64,000 nt of DNA from Leptospira terpstrae serovar Hualin str. LT 11-33 = ATCC 700639 (lineage in GTDB: Bacteria > Spirochaetota > Leptospiria > Leptospirales > Leptospiraceae): assembly GCF_000332495.1 (NCBI RefSeq), contig NZ_AOGW02000010.1, positions 744,001 through 808,000 on the forward strand, given 5' to 3'. The notes under the pieces were generated by a model. It made no database searches, was not told the DNA's origin, and worked only from the letters and a program-made list of their open reading frames with translations. This document shows, one piece after another, positions 34,509 through 43,908 of this stretch (positions within the stretch are counted from its first letter, which is position 1; each line of letters begins with the position of its first letter). A program made the position numbers and the translations under genes.

Positions 34509-34958
34509 ATGTCAGATACCAATAGGACAACTCCGATGAACATACTGGAATTTATGCAAAATATCTCTACGCAAGTGTATTTGCGAGGGGATGTGATCTT
34601 TCGCGAAGGCGATCCACATGATGGAAGTATGTACTGTATTATGAGTGGAATGTTTGCCGTCACCAAACGAACACCAGATGGAAGCCAAGAAGTCATCAAA
34701 GGATTGGGACCGGGGGAATTTTTTGGCGAACTTTCCCTTCTCACAAGAAGGCCCCGGGCTATGACCATCAGTGTGGTCTCGGCCAATGCGAGGGTCGGAA
34801 TTTTAAGAGATGACCAATTTGAAAAATTAGCTCGGATCAATACGCATTTTTTATTCCAACTGACCAAAAGTACAGTCGAAAAACTCCACCGGGCCGAAGC
34901 CAGACTCACCGAACTCGATAAAATGTTAGAAGAAATCAAAAAGGAAGAAGAGAAATGA
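34509..34958 (+). CDS. Cyclic-nucleotide-binding domain protein (first of a pair)
   Basis: 149 aa, almost entirely one cNMP-binding (CAP-like) domain: VYLRGDVIFREGDPHDGSMYCIM, then the phosphate-binding cassette GPGEFFGELSLLTRRPRAMT with the Glu and Arg that contact cyclic nucleotide. A C-terminal coiled coil (EKLHRAEARLTELDKMLEEI) replaces the DNA-binding helix-turn-helix of Crp, so it is not a transcription factor by itself. Its stop overlaps the start of a second, similar gene (ATGA), suggesting the two proteins act together. Confidence 0.88.
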   Translation: MSDTNRTTPMNILEFMQNISTQVYLRGDVIFREGDPHDGSMYCIMSGMFAVTKRTPDGSQEVIKGLGPGEFFGELSLLTRRPRAMTISVVSANARVGILRDDQFEKLARINTHFLFQLTKSTVEKLHRAEARLTELDKMLEEIKKEEEK

Positions 34959-35470
34959 ACGTCGACCATTTGCGAAAATACATCAACGAAGTCAGAATTG
35001 ATCATTTTTCAGAAGGGACCAAAGTGTTTTCCGAAGGAGAAGACTGTAACGGGAAAATGTTCTTTGTTTTTGCCGGTGGACTCCAAGTTTTCAAACGAAA
35101 AGCAAGTGGAGAAGACCTCTACGTTCGAGATATCAAACCCGGAGAGTTTTTTGGAGAGATGGCCTTAGTATTTCCTTCACCCAGGGCAGCCACTGTGGTT
35201 GCCTCCGCAGAAGATACGAAAGTAGGAATCATCACAAAAGAAATTTTTTTGTCTATGGGAAAAGAAAGTCCAGGATTTCTTTCTGTCATTCTTCACAGTA
35301 TCATAAATCGCCTAACATCCGTAGAAGATACAATCTCGGAACGTCAACAAGAATTGCATATTCTGATCAACGGAATGCCTTCGTTACAGGTAGTTCCCGT
35401 TACCACAGAAACCGTCACATCCAATGAGGACAAAGCACAAGATTCGCCAAAACTAGAGGAGAAAGACTAG
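34955..35470 (+). CDS. Cyclic-nucleotide-binding domain protein (second of a pair)
   Basis: 171 aa with one cNMP-binding domain (IDHFSEGTKVFSEGEDCNGKMF, KPGEFFGEMALVFPSPRAAT), a helical segment (about 120-145) and a short acidic disordered tail. It has no DNA-binding domain. It is paralogous to the gene it overlaps by 4 bp. A double PilZ membrane protein follows after 72 bp, which makes a second-messenger gene cluster. Confidence 0.88.
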   Translation: MNVDHLRKYINEVRIDHFSEGTKVFSEGEDCNGKMFFVFAGGLQVFKRKASGEDLYVRDIKPGEFFGEMALVFPSPRAATVVASAEDTKVGIITKEIFLSMGKESPGFLSVILHSIINRLTSVEDTISERQQELHILINGMPSLQVVPVTTETVTSNEDKAQDSPKLEEKD

Positions 35471-35542
35471 GATGGAACTTTCGTTTCTCGGTATCTTTCA
35501 CTTTAAAAATAAGTTGACTAAATCCCTAAAATCGATTTTGAT

Positions 35543-36643
35543 TTGCGGGTGACTTTGCGGTTCTTCAACTATCCCATCCCCGTTCTACTGGTGACCCTTG
35601 GCTTTCTTGCGGTACCCTTTCTTAATGTCTATATTACAGCATCCTTATACGATCTTGATTTAGACCATTTTGGAATGATTCTTTCTAGAATCCAACCGTT
35701 ACAATATGTACTCTCTGGTCTCAGTGCTATCATTGCCTATGGTCTTGTTACCAAAAAAAAATTTGGATACTACCTCTTCCTTTGTTTTACTTTTCTTGTC
35801 CTAACTTATAATGTTTGGATGGTATTGTCAGTCACTCTGGGAAAAAAGATCTTTCTTGCAGGTATCCGCATCCACACAGCAGACATCATTTGGAATATGG
35901 TCACTACAACATTGTTACTTGGGACTGTATTTTATTTCCTTCGTAGAGAGATAGCGGCACCATACTTAAGCGGAATTCGTCGAGGTTGGAGAACTAAATA
36001 TAGAGAAACACACCCTGTTCCTTTCCATTGGACCAACGCTGATGGAGAACGTGAAGGAGATGGGCAAACCATCAATATTTCTCGTAATGGGATTCTTATC
36101 CCCATCCCAGCACACCACTTCCTAAATGTAGGTGACCCAATCAACCTCCTCTTAAAGTTAGAAAAAGAAAACCGGGAACCGGTTTCCATTTCTGTCCAAG
36201 CCAAGATTGTCAGGATCGACGAAGAGAATGATGGATCCGAAATTGCCGGCGTTCAACTCTTCTTTCAAATCAACCAAAAAGAAGAAAAACAAATCTACGA
36301 AGCTTTTCTGGCACGAGTGTTTGCACCAAGATATCCTGTATCAAATCCAGTGAACTTCTTCGGAAAAGATAATAAAATCTTCCAAGGCACCCTTCTGAAT
36401 GTATCGATGGAAGGATTATATATTGAAACAAACTCTGTTTTAGACCAAGATCAAATTTGTAATGTAAAAATCCAAACTAGATCAGGGGACATTTCTGTCG
36501 GAGGAGTAGTGCGCTGGTCGAATCCACAAGGAAAGTATGGAAAGCCGAGTGGGTTTGGAATTCAAATCGATACCATCGAAAACAAAAACCTATTTCGTAT
36601 TTGGATTTGGAAACAACGTTTTAAACTATTCCACGGTCGGTAA
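35543..36643 (+). CDS. Membrane protein with two PilZ domains
   Basis: 366 aa. Four transmembrane helices (residues about 5-140) are followed by two PilZ domains: the first (about 155-255) with TINISRNGILIPI, the second (about 265-360) with LLNVSMEGLYIET, each with the NxSxxG motif of c-di-GMP binding. The Arg-rich N-terminal half of the PilZ motif is weak in both (KYRETHPV, RYPVSNPV), so c-di-GMP binding is uncertain. Start is TTG 35543 or GTG 35549. It converges with ispD with an 18-bp overlap. Confidence 0.8.
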   Translation: MRVTLRFFNYPIPVLLVTLGFLAVPFLNVYITASLYDLDLDHFGMILSRIQPLQYVLSGLSAIIAYGLVTKKKFGYYLFLCFTFLVLTYNVWMVLSVTLGKKIFLAGIRIHTADIIWNMVTTTLLLGTVFYFLRREIAAPYLSGIRRGWRTKYRETHPVPFHWTNADGEREGDGQTINISRNGILIPIPAHHFLNVGDPINLLLKLEKENREPVSISVQAKIVRIDEENDGSEIAGVQLFFQINQKEEKQIYEAFLARVFAPRYPVSNPVNFFGKDNKIFQGTLLNVSMEGLYIETNSVLDQDQICNVKIQTRSGDISVGGVVRWSNPQGKYGKPSGFGIQIDTIENKNLFRIWIWKQRFKLFHGR

Positions 36644-37330
36644 GTCTTCCCAAAACAATGAGTCCGCGAGTTCTGCATCCCCAGGACTTGTGACTTTGAT
36701 GTTGTGGTAATCTGTCTCCACGATTCCCACCCTTCTTTTTCCCATCCAAGTACAAAGGTCCGTGGGGTGTTTCTTTACATCCATTGGTAAATCTTCAGCA
36801 AACAATTCTTGGATCATAAATCCGGCAATGGATTGAGGAGTTTTCACAGAATACACTTCTTCTCTTTTTAATGGTTCTTCAGTGAAGTTTTGGTGGATAC
36901 GGACTCGCACCAAACTTTCCGTAGACTTTCCGACAAGGGTCGCCCCTCCAAAGATTTTTGTTTGTTCTACCAGCTGATAGAGTTCATTTTGTTTAAAATT
37001 TGGTCTAGCGACATCATGAATAAAAATAATATCCTTTGTATCATATGAAATCGATTTCAGTCCGCATAACGTAGACAGATGGCGACTTTCCCCGCCAGGA
37101 ACAATCTGGTCGTTCCCTTCTAATAAATCATCTAGTTCTTTTTCTGTTTCTAAAATCCAATCGGGATGCGAAACAACTGTGATCGACTTAGTAAGTCCAA
37201 AGGTTCGAAACCGTTTAACCGAATGCCGAAGAAGAGACTCACCTCTGACTTTTAAAAATTGTTTGGGAACCTCGGCTCCCATTCGACTTCCTGTCCCACC
37301 CGCAAGCAGGACAACATACAAATTGTTCAT
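36626..37330 (-). CDS. ispD: 2-C-methyl-D-erythritol 4-phosphate cytidylyltransferase IspD
   Basis: 234-aa enzyme of the MEP isoprenoid pathway, making CDP-ME from MEP and CTP. The N-terminal CTP-binding motif is VVLLAGGTGSRMGAEVPKQF; IFIHDVARPNF carries the metal-binding Asp; KRREVY-like and TDLCTWM segments follow in the dimer arm. Start ATG 37330 overlaps the lysA stop (ATGA), so it is translated with lysA. Confidence 0.93.
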   Translation of the reverse strand: MNNLYVVLLAGGTGSRMGAEVPKQFLKVRGESLLRHSVKRFRTFGLTKSITVVSHPDWILETEKELDDLLEGNDQIVPGGESRHLSTLCGLKSISYDTKDIIFIHDVARPNFKQNELYQLVEQTKIFGGATLVGKSTESLVRVRIHQNFTEEPLKREEVYSVKTPQSIAGFMIQELFAEDLPMDVKKHPTDLCTWMGKRRVGIVETDYHNIKVTSPGDAELADSLFWEDLPTVE

Positions 37331-38628
37331 TCTACCACGAGGATTTCATTACGAAAGATCTCAAGAACCGGTTCTTTTTTACGGATGAGTTTTCCTTCGC
37401 CGTTTTTGCGAAGTAAAACTTCGGCAGTTTCTGGAAAACTATTGTAGTTCTTAGTGGACATTCCAGCACAATAAGCACCTACCGCTTCCATCACTACATA
37501 GTCACCAACTTCTGCTTCTCCCATAAGACGAGTGATGGGTTCTCCTCCTTCTTTTTGAGTGAACACATCTCCTGATTCACAACAGTGACCCACAACCACG
37601 TATTCTGTGTTCGATTTGGGAACTCCCCCCTCTTTTTTTACTGTAACTAGAGGGTGTCTTGCTCCGTATAACGAAGGTCTGGTGTTAGAATCCATTCCCG
37701 CATCTAATTTTAAAAATCGAAATCCTTTTGCACCGGTGTCAATCAAATCATCCACAGTGGTGAGCAGCGCTCCGCAAAGTGCCACAAGATAGGTTCCAGG
37801 TTCAATTTCTAAAATGAGTTTTCTACCGTGTTTTGAAGCAAATTCCTCAAATTGAAGTTTTACAGGAGCACCAATCTTTTGTAAGTCGGTTGATTTTTCA
37901 TCTTCCATACGACCCACCTTATAACCACCACCGAGACTGACCACAGTGACTGTAGGGAAAGCCTCTGCATATTCCAATGTATACTTAGCTACTGCCTTCC
38001 AAACTTCGGGGTCACTGCCCGATCCAATATGTGTGTGGACTTTTTCGACTACGATTTTGTATTTTTCCACGATGGCTTTCACTTCTGGCAATTTTTCATG
38101 CCAAATCCCGAAAGAAGAAGTAACTCCTCCCACATCCGTTTTTTTGGTATGTCCAGAGCCTAATCCCGGATTGAAACGAATCGAAACGGACTTTCCTGGA
38201 AATGTTTTTCCAAAGGCTTCTAGTTGGCGAAGAGAACATGCATTGAACTTCACCCCTTTGCCAATGAGCTCTTCGAAAGCTTTTGGGAATTCTTGGGAAG
38301 TGAGCATGATAGATTCCGGTTTGAATCCGAAATGAAGGGCACGCACCACTTCATGTTCCGAAGATGCATCGATGAGGATGCCTTTCTTTTTCATGATCTG
38401 TAGGATATTAGAATTAGGATTTGCCTTCATGGCGTAACGGACTTGTAACCCATAGGCATTGGGGAATGCTAAGGCTTCGTCACATTTTTGTTCAATTTCT
38501 TTCTCTGAATAGACAAAGACTGGGGTTCCAAATTCTTTTGCCAAAGTTCGCACTTGGTCTTCTTTCAAAAACTTTAGTTTTTCGATTGATGTCATAGGAT
38601 TTAAGATAAACCTTTCAATAGGTTCCAT
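37327..38628 (-). CDS. lysA: Diaminopimelate decarboxylase LysA
   Basis: 433-aa PLP enzyme converting meso-DAP to lysine. RYAMKANPN holds the PLP Lys; the PLP phosphate loop is VSLGGGYKVG; substrate-binding EPGTYLVA and catalytic GHCCESGDVF follow. The start is ATG 38628; ATG 38595 is a possible alternative that removes 11 residues. It shares 4 bp with ispD and lies divergently from the phospholipase C-like gene, 24 bp away. Confidence 0.93.
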   Translation of the reverse strand: MEPIERFILNPMTSIEKLKFLKEDQVRTLAKEFGTPVFVYSEKEIEQKCDEALAFPNAYGLQVRYAMKANPNSNILQIMKKKGILIDASSEHEVVRALHFGFKPESIMLTSQEFPKAFEELIGKGVKFNACSLRQLEAFGKTFPGKSVSIRFNPGLGSGHTKKTDVGGVTSSFGIWHEKLPEVKAIVEKYKIVVEKVHTHIGSGSDPEVWKAVAKYTLEYAEAFPTVTVVSLGGGYKVGRMEDEKSTDLQKIGAPVKLQFEEFASKHGRKLILEIEPGTYLVALCGALLTTVDDLIDTGAKGFRFLKLDAGMDSNTRPSLYGARHPLVTVKKEGGVPKSNTEYVVVGHCCESGDVFTQKEGGEPITRLMGEAEVGDYVVMEAVGAYCAGMSTKNYNSFPETAEVLLRKNGEGKLIRKKEPVLEIFRNEILVVE

Positions 38629-38652
38629 TCCATAAAGTCAAAAAAGTAGAAA

Positions 38653-39723
38653 ATGGCAGGAAAGATTACACATATTGAAGCTCTCTCCCAAGTGAAAAAA
38701 CATTTGGAACATGGCAATGCGACCCAACGTCGGATTGCCGCATTACTTTCCCGTCCAGACGTGGCTTCTTACGCCAACCTTGGTGCCGTGGCTCCCGATA
38801 TCTTTTACTTCTATCATGTGTTGCAACCCAAACGAACCAAGAAGGCAGCTTTCTTTGGAGACCTTGCCCATCACGACCGTGTGGCGGAACTCATCCTTAG
38901 TTTTCTCGACCAAGTGTATGATACTGAAATGGGACTGTATCGTGACCGTTTCCTTGCTTTCACTTTAGGATATATCTGCCACTGTGTGGTAGACATCCAA
39001 ACCCATCCGTATATCTTTTATATTTCTGGGGATTACTATAACAACGATAAGAAGATCTCTTACCAAGCACAAGTAAACCATATGAAGGTAGAGTTTGGAC
39101 TAGATACTCTTCTTATCAACCACCGCTGGGGAATGAGTGCCAAAGAATATGATTTCCCACAGTACATTGACATTCGTCATAGAACTGTGGGGATCAAAAA
39201 CAAAATGGATCCAGTGTTATGGAACTTTTGGTTGCAATCTCTAAAAGAGACCTATCCAGAAGAGTTTGCTTCTTCCTATTTAGGATCCGAAAAAAAAATC
39301 ATCCCAGGGGATATCTTAAATGAATCTTACCTTGGGTTTTACCGCTTCACATCCACTTTGGATTCAAGAAGTGCCTTTATGCGGGGTCTTGTCAGTGTAG
39401 TGGATACACTGACCTTTCATAAATACAATGCCAGTGTGCTGATGCTTCCAGCCATGGAAGCCATCAATCCCAAAATTATGAATGACGAAAAGAGAGAATG
39501 GTTTTATCCCGCAGACCCCAAAAGAAAGTTCAACGACTCATTTATTGAACTTTTGAACCAAGCAAGCCAAGCGAGTAAAGAAATTTTAACGAGAGCTTAC
39601 GAATATAGTTTTTCTCCGGAAAGCAGATCGAAAATTCTGGAATCTCTCGGTGGTTATAATTTAGATACTGGTCTCCGTTACCACGGAATTGACCATATGA
39701 AGGAATTTTCTCCACTCGTTTGA
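38653..39723 (+). CDS. Zinc-dependent phospholipase C family protein
   Basis: 356 aa. Recognised by the N-terminal GKITHIEALSQVKKHL, the stretch NLGAVAPDIFYFY, GDLAHHDR and ICHCVVDIQTHPYIF, His/Asp motifs that bind zinc in the S1/P1-nuclease/PLC fold. No signal peptide is visible, so cytoplasmic unless exported by another route. Activity on lipids is not proved. Located directly before the class A PBP gene (26 bp), and possibly in one operon with it and the bactofilin. Confidence 0.82.
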   Translation: MAGKITHIEALSQVKKHLEHGNATQRRIAALLSRPDVASYANLGAVAPDIFYFYHVLQPKRTKKAAFFGDLAHHDRVAELILSFLDQVYDTEMGLYRDRFLAFTLGYICHCVVDIQTHPYIFYISGDYYNNDKKISYQAQVNHMKVEFGLDTLLINHRWGMSAKEYDFPQYIDIRHRTVGIKNKMDPVLWNFWLQSLKETYPEEFASSYLGSEKKIIPGDILNESYLGFYRFTSTLDSRSAFMRGLVSVVDTLTFHKYNASVLMLPAMEAINPKIMNDEKREWFYPADPKRKFNDSFIELLNQASQASKEILTRAYEYSFSPESRSKILESLGGYNLDTGLRYHGIDHMKEFSPLV

Positions 39724-39749
39724 CGTGGATATAAAGTTAAGGGAAATTT

Positions 39750-42302
39750 ATGAAACAAGAACCCGTTGGGCTCTTTGAAAAGTATTTTATCATTTGGTTT
39801 CGAATTGTTACAGAAAGGATTTGGACCGGAGACAAAAAATTAAGAAACACCACCATTGCCATCTTTGCCTTTGGTGCCTTGAATGTTTTTTTGCTTACCG
39901 GTTCTGTAAAAGATTTCTTTCGATTAAAAGAAGCTGCCGTTTACGACATCCCTTCCACTTTGTATGGACTGAATGACAAAGGGGAATATGAACCCATTGC
40001 AGAATATTATAAATTTTCAAGGATCCCCGTTCGTTTAGAACAACTAAAACCAGAAGAAACAGCCCTGTCACCAGACAACAGACATAAGGTGATCCAGTGT
40101 TTTTTATCCACAGAAGATAATTCCTTTTATTCCCATAATGGAATTGATTTAAAGGGAATTGCTCGTGCTTTTGTCGTAAACCTAATGGCGGGTCGAGTGA
40201 AAGAAGGTGCATCTACCATCACCCAACAAGTAGCAAGGCTCAAATTTTTATCCATCGAAAGATCTATCGCAAGAAAAGCTCGGGAAGCATGGCTTGCCTT
40301 TTTACTAGAACTTGCTTATCCCAAAGACAAAATTTTGGAAGTGTATTTGAATGAAATCCCTCTCGGACATGGAACGATCGGTGTTGGAGCTGCTTCTAGG
40401 TTTTATTTTCGAAAAGAAGTCCAAGATGTGAGTTGGGGGGAAGCTGCTATCCTTGCCAGTCTCACCACAAGGCCCACCCAATTTAGTCCCATAGTCAATC
40501 CTGTTTCCAGCATGAACAAGGTACGGGTCGTCTTTCGTAAGTTAGTTGAGAATGGGCGAATGTCTGTTTCCGATGCAGAAAAAGAATATGCAGCCTTAGA
40601 AGAATACTATACCAACCTCAACCGTTCCCCAAACGATTCTGCTTTTTCTGATAGGCTAAACCGATTTCCTTATATCACAGAATACATCAGAAAGAATTTA
40701 ATTCGTTCCATTGGTTCTGGTCGATTGTACAATGGTGGTCTTAAAATTTATTCAACCATTCAAATCCGCCACCAAGAAGAAGCGGAAAAAGCCCTCCTTC
40801 CAGCCTTACAAAGACAAACTTTAGAATCCAACCAAAGAGCCTTCCGAAACATTGATGCCTTTGATGATTTGTATGGCAGTGGGTATTCTCTCATTGCCGA
40901 TTTATATGATCTTCCCGATTTTAAATTCCATATTTCAAGGACGGAACGTACGTTTTCTTCTGCCTACCAAGAGGACATTCGTGATGAGTTCTTCGCCTTG
41001 AACTTGTTAACTGGTGATGATTTTCTAGGTGATGTAATTGATAAAAATTACACTTCGCAAACAACAAAGGACCACCTCCTTCCCGTAGAAGGTTCTCTCA
41101 TTGCCATTAGGCCAGAAACAGGATACATCACAGCCATGGTGGGAGGTTCAGGCTTTCGTTCCGACAACCAACAAATTCGTCCTTTCCAAGCGTTCCGTCA
41201 ACCTGGCTCTGCTTTCAAACCCATCCTGTATGCGGCTGCTATGGACCATTCTGGCAAAAACCCTGACCCGGAAAAAAATGTAACACCAGCCACACTCTTT
41301 GCTGACTCTCCTCTCCAATACTTAATGGAAGACGGAGACGAATGGGCACCGGAAAACTATAGCAGTGAATATTCAGGTTTTATTTTGTTACGAAAGGCCT
41401 TGGAACAATCCAAAAACTCTGTGGCGGTCCGCGTTTTAGAACAAGTAGGACTTTCCAACCTAATGGAAAGTTTACGAGGACTATTACAACTTCCCGGACG
41501 AGACATTCCTTATAACTTCAGTGTCTCACTTGGTTCCTTTGAACTCACACCATATGAATTGACAAGAGCCTATGCAGCCCTTGCTTCAGGTGGTAAAACA
41601 GTAAATCCAATCTCAGTTTTGTATGTAGAAGACAATGCGGGAAATGTGATCAAAGACTTCCGTAAAGAATTCGATGAGGATGACCGCAAACAAATCATTT
41701 CGAAAGAAGCAGCATTTCTCATCACTTCTATGATGAAAGATGTGGTAGAAGAAGGAACAGGCCGGGGAGTTTTGTCTTACGGCTTAAACCGCAAAGCCTA
41801 TGGAAAAACGGGAACCACTAACAACTTCCGAGATGCTTGGTTTGTCGGTTACACCCCAGAACTTGTGACTTCGGTATGGTTTGGATATGATGTGGGAACC
41901 ATTTCTCTCGGACGCGGGATGACAGGGGGGAAATTAGCGGCTCCCGTTTGGGGGAGGTTTATGGCAAGAGCCCTCGACCGCGAACCTCATATCGAATTTC
42001 CTTGGCTACCTGAGGTAAAAGTCACCAAAAAGACGGTTTGTCGTATGTCTGGCAAACTTCCCAGTAACCAGTGCCACGACCTATTTGAAGAGTATTTTAT
42101 CCCACAGACAGCGCCGAAAGAGATTTGTAATGACCATGGCTCTTCCTGGAACGTAGTTGAGTCAAAACAGAACCTTCCTTCAACGCAAGTCCTTCATACA
42201 GAAAAGAAAAAACAGGAAAAAGTAGAAAAACTCACCCCATCCTCCAAAGCTCCGAAACGAAAAAAGTCGGTCTTTAGCGGAGATGAGGAAATCGACTACT
42301 AA
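39750..42302 (+). CDS. Class A penicillin-binding protein (PBP1A/1C-like)
   Basis: 850 aa. One transmembrane segment (about 28-48), a GT51 transglycosylase domain (STEDNSFYSHNGIDLKG with catalytic Glu; GASTITQQVARLK; EAWLAFLLELAYPKDKILE in part) and a transpeptidase domain with SAFK (about residue 486), SKNS and KTGTT motifs. A basic, Pro/Lys-rich C-terminal tail follows. It polymerises and cross-links peptidoglycan. It precedes the bactofilin gene by 59 bp. Confidence 0.92.
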   Translation: MKQEPVGLFEKYFIIWFRIVTERIWTGDKKLRNTTIAIFAFGALNVFLLTGSVKDFFRLKEAAVYDIPSTLYGLNDKGEYEPIAEYYKFSRIPVRLEQLKPEETALSPDNRHKVIQCFLSTEDNSFYSHNGIDLKGIARAFVVNLMAGRVKEGASTITQQVARLKFLSIERSIARKAREAWLAFLLELAYPKDKILEVYLNEIPLGHGTIGVGAASRFYFRKEVQDVSWGEAAILASLTTRPTQFSPIVNPVSSMNKVRVVFRKLVENGRMSVSDAEKEYAALEEYYTNLNRSPNDSAFSDRLNRFPYITEYIRKNLIRSIGSGRLYNGGLKIYSTIQIRHQEEAEKALLPALQRQTLESNQRAFRNIDAFDDLYGSGYSLIADLYDLPDFKFHISRTERTFSSAYQEDIRDEFFALNLLTGDDFLGDVIDKNYTSQTTKDHLLPVEGSLIAIRPETGYITAMVGGSGFRSDNQQIRPFQAFRQPGSAFKPILYAAAMDHSGKNPDPEKNVTPATLFADSPLQYLMEDGDEWAPENYSSEYSGFILLRKALEQSKNSVAVRVLEQVGLSNLMESLRGLLQLPGRDIPYNFSVSLGSFELTPYELTRAYAALASGGKTVNPISVLYVEDNAGNVIKDFRKEFDEDDRKQIISKEAAFLITSMMKDVVEEGTGRGVLSYGLNRKAYGKTGTTNNFRDAWFVGYTPELVTSVWFGYDVGTISLGRGMTGGKLAAPVWGRFMARALDREPHIEFPWLPEVKVTKKTVCRMSGKLPSNQCHDLFEEYFIPQTAPKEICNDHGSSWNVVESKQNLPSTQVLHTEKKKQEKVEKLTPSSKAPKRKKSVFSGDEEIDY

Positions 42303-42361
42303 AAAGGCTTGTCAAGAAGACCGAAAATTTTGATTCTCACAGAAGGGGAAAAGGAGCAGGA

Positions 42362-42766
42362 ATGGCAATAGGTAAGGATTCCATCAATAGCGTTATCGGA
42401 CCAGGGTCGATATTTGAAGGTAAGTTTTATATCGCAGGTTCACTCAGAATCGATGGAAAATTCGAAGGTGATATCAAAACTGAGGATGCACTCGTTATCG
42501 GTGAAACCGGTAAAGTAAAAACAAACATCAGCGCAAGAGAAGTCATTGTATCAGGTACCCTCATCGGAAACATCAAAGCCGAAAACGAAGTAAAACTCGA
42601 AGGTACAGGTCGTATGTTAGGTGATATTACTGCTCCTTACTTAGAGCTGCAAAAAGGTGTTGTTGCTAAAGGAAATATCACAATCACAGGCGGTCAGAAA
42701 AAAGACGTACGTAAGATTGTGGAAGAATCCTTTGGTGGTATTAAATCTTTAGATACCAAGGATTAA
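42362..42766 (+). CDS. Bactofilin
   Basis: 134-aa bactofilin (DUF583), a beta-helix that polymerises without nucleotide: GPGSIFEGKFYIAGSLRIDG, GDIKTEDALVIGETGKV, IVSGTLIGNIKAENEVKLEG and GRMLGDITAPYLELQKG are successive turns. GGAG stands 7 bases before ATG 42362. It is followed at 17 bp by a LysM/M23 peptidase gene; bactofilin-M23 pairs control cell shape in several bacteria, and bactofilins affect the helical pitch of Leptospira biflexa (established for one of its bactofilins). Confidence 0.93.
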   Translation: MAIGKDSINSVIGPGSIFEGKFYIAGSLRIDGKFEGDIKTEDALVIGETGKVKTNISAREVIVSGTLIGNIKAENEVKLEGTGRMLGDITAPYLELQKGVVAKGNITITGGQKKDVRKIVEESFGGIKSLDTKD

Positions 42767-42783
42767 ACCATCTTTATTAACAC

Positions 42784-43908
42784 ATGCTACTTCGATCACC
42801 AGAAAAGTCTACGATCGGTAAGCATGTGTTACGTTGGGGAAACGTAAATGTTATCCAAGTTTCCCCAGGTAAGTATTTCTATAATCTCCAGTCGCAATCC
42901 AGTGTCCTACATGGGACGATCGATCTCAACCGAAAACGTTATCGTATCCTTCCCCTTCTCACTTCTTCTTTTATCTTAGCATTTTTACTCTCCATCATCG
43001 TAGACAAACAAACTTACGAAGAAAGTTTAATGGAAAAAGAATTCCTGAGTATGTCCACTGAGGTAGAAGAAAATGATGTAAAGGATAAAGAAGCAAAACT
43101 GGCCGATGCCAAATACTTACAAGAAACAGAAGATAAAAAAATGGCCATCCTTCGTTCTGCTGATTTGGATGCTCTTGCAGAAAACAAAAATAAAAAACTA
43201 AAAGTCACTCAATACAAAGTCAAAAAAAATGAAACTTTATCGGACATCGCACGCAGATTCAAAGTTTCCGCAGAATCCATTGCTGGAAGTTCTGGAATTA
43301 ATCCAGAAGTATCCATCCTTCCTGGCCAATTCCTAAATATCCCCAACAAACAAGGATTAGTATACAAATTAAAAAAAGGCGATACACTGGCAAAGGTTGC
43401 TGACTATTACAAAGTAAAAATCGACGATATTTATTCAGAAAACCAATTGGAAGATTACGATTTATTCAAATCGGGCCAAAAAGTTTTTTTACCAGGTGCC
43501 ATCATTCCAGACACAGGACCTGTATGGAGAATTCCTGTGTCCTCGAAAGTGATTACCTCTGGATGGGGAACTCGCTCTTACCCTCAATACAAATTCCATA
43601 TGGCTCTCGACTTACGAGCCAATTACGAATCGGTGTATGCGGCAAGAAAAGGAAAAGTCACGTATTCCGGTTGGATGGGTGGGTATGGCAACGCTATCAT
43701 CCTCACCCATGACGATAGTTACCAAACCTTGTATGCACATAATTCAAAACTTTTTGTCAAAGAAGGGGATTATGTAAGTGCCGGTAAGGTCATCTCTCGT
43801 TCTGGTTGTACAGGCTATTGTTTTGGACCTCACCTCCATTTTGAAGTCATCAAAGACGGAAAAAACGTAAACCCTACAAAAATCATCAAAGGATTTTCTT
43901 ACAAATGA
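42784..43908 (+). CDS. LysM-M23 peptidase paired with bactofilin
   Basis: 374 aa. Cytoplasmic N-terminus of about 55 residues, one transmembrane helix (about 58-75), a charged helix (about 80-135), two LysM domains (about 138-182, KVKKNETLSDIARRFKVS; and about 188-235, YKLKKGDTLAKVADYYKV), and an M23 endopeptidase domain (about 258-370) with HMALD and GPHLHFEV, the zinc-binding motifs. The metal ligands are intact, so it is probably active on peptidoglycan cross-links. Its stop overlaps the DUF900 gene start (ATGA). Confidence 0.92.
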   Translation: MLLRSPEKSTIGKHVLRWGNVNVIQVSPGKYFYNLQSQSSVLHGTIDLNRKRYRILPLLTSSFILAFLLSIIVDKQTYEESLMEKEFLSMSTEVEENDVKDKEAKLADAKYLQETEDKKMAILRSADLDALAENKNKKLKVTQYKVKKNETLSDIARRFKVSAESIAGSSGINPEVSILPGQFLNIPNKQGLVYKLKKGDTLAKVADYYKVKIDDIYSENQLEDYDLFKSGQKVFLPGAIIPDTGPVWRIPVSSKVITSGWGTRSYPQYKFHMALDLRANYESVYAARKGKVTYSGWMGGYGNAIILTHDDSYQTLYAHNSKLFVKEGDYVSAGKVISRSGCTGYCFGPHLHFEVIKDGKNVNPTKIIKGFSYK

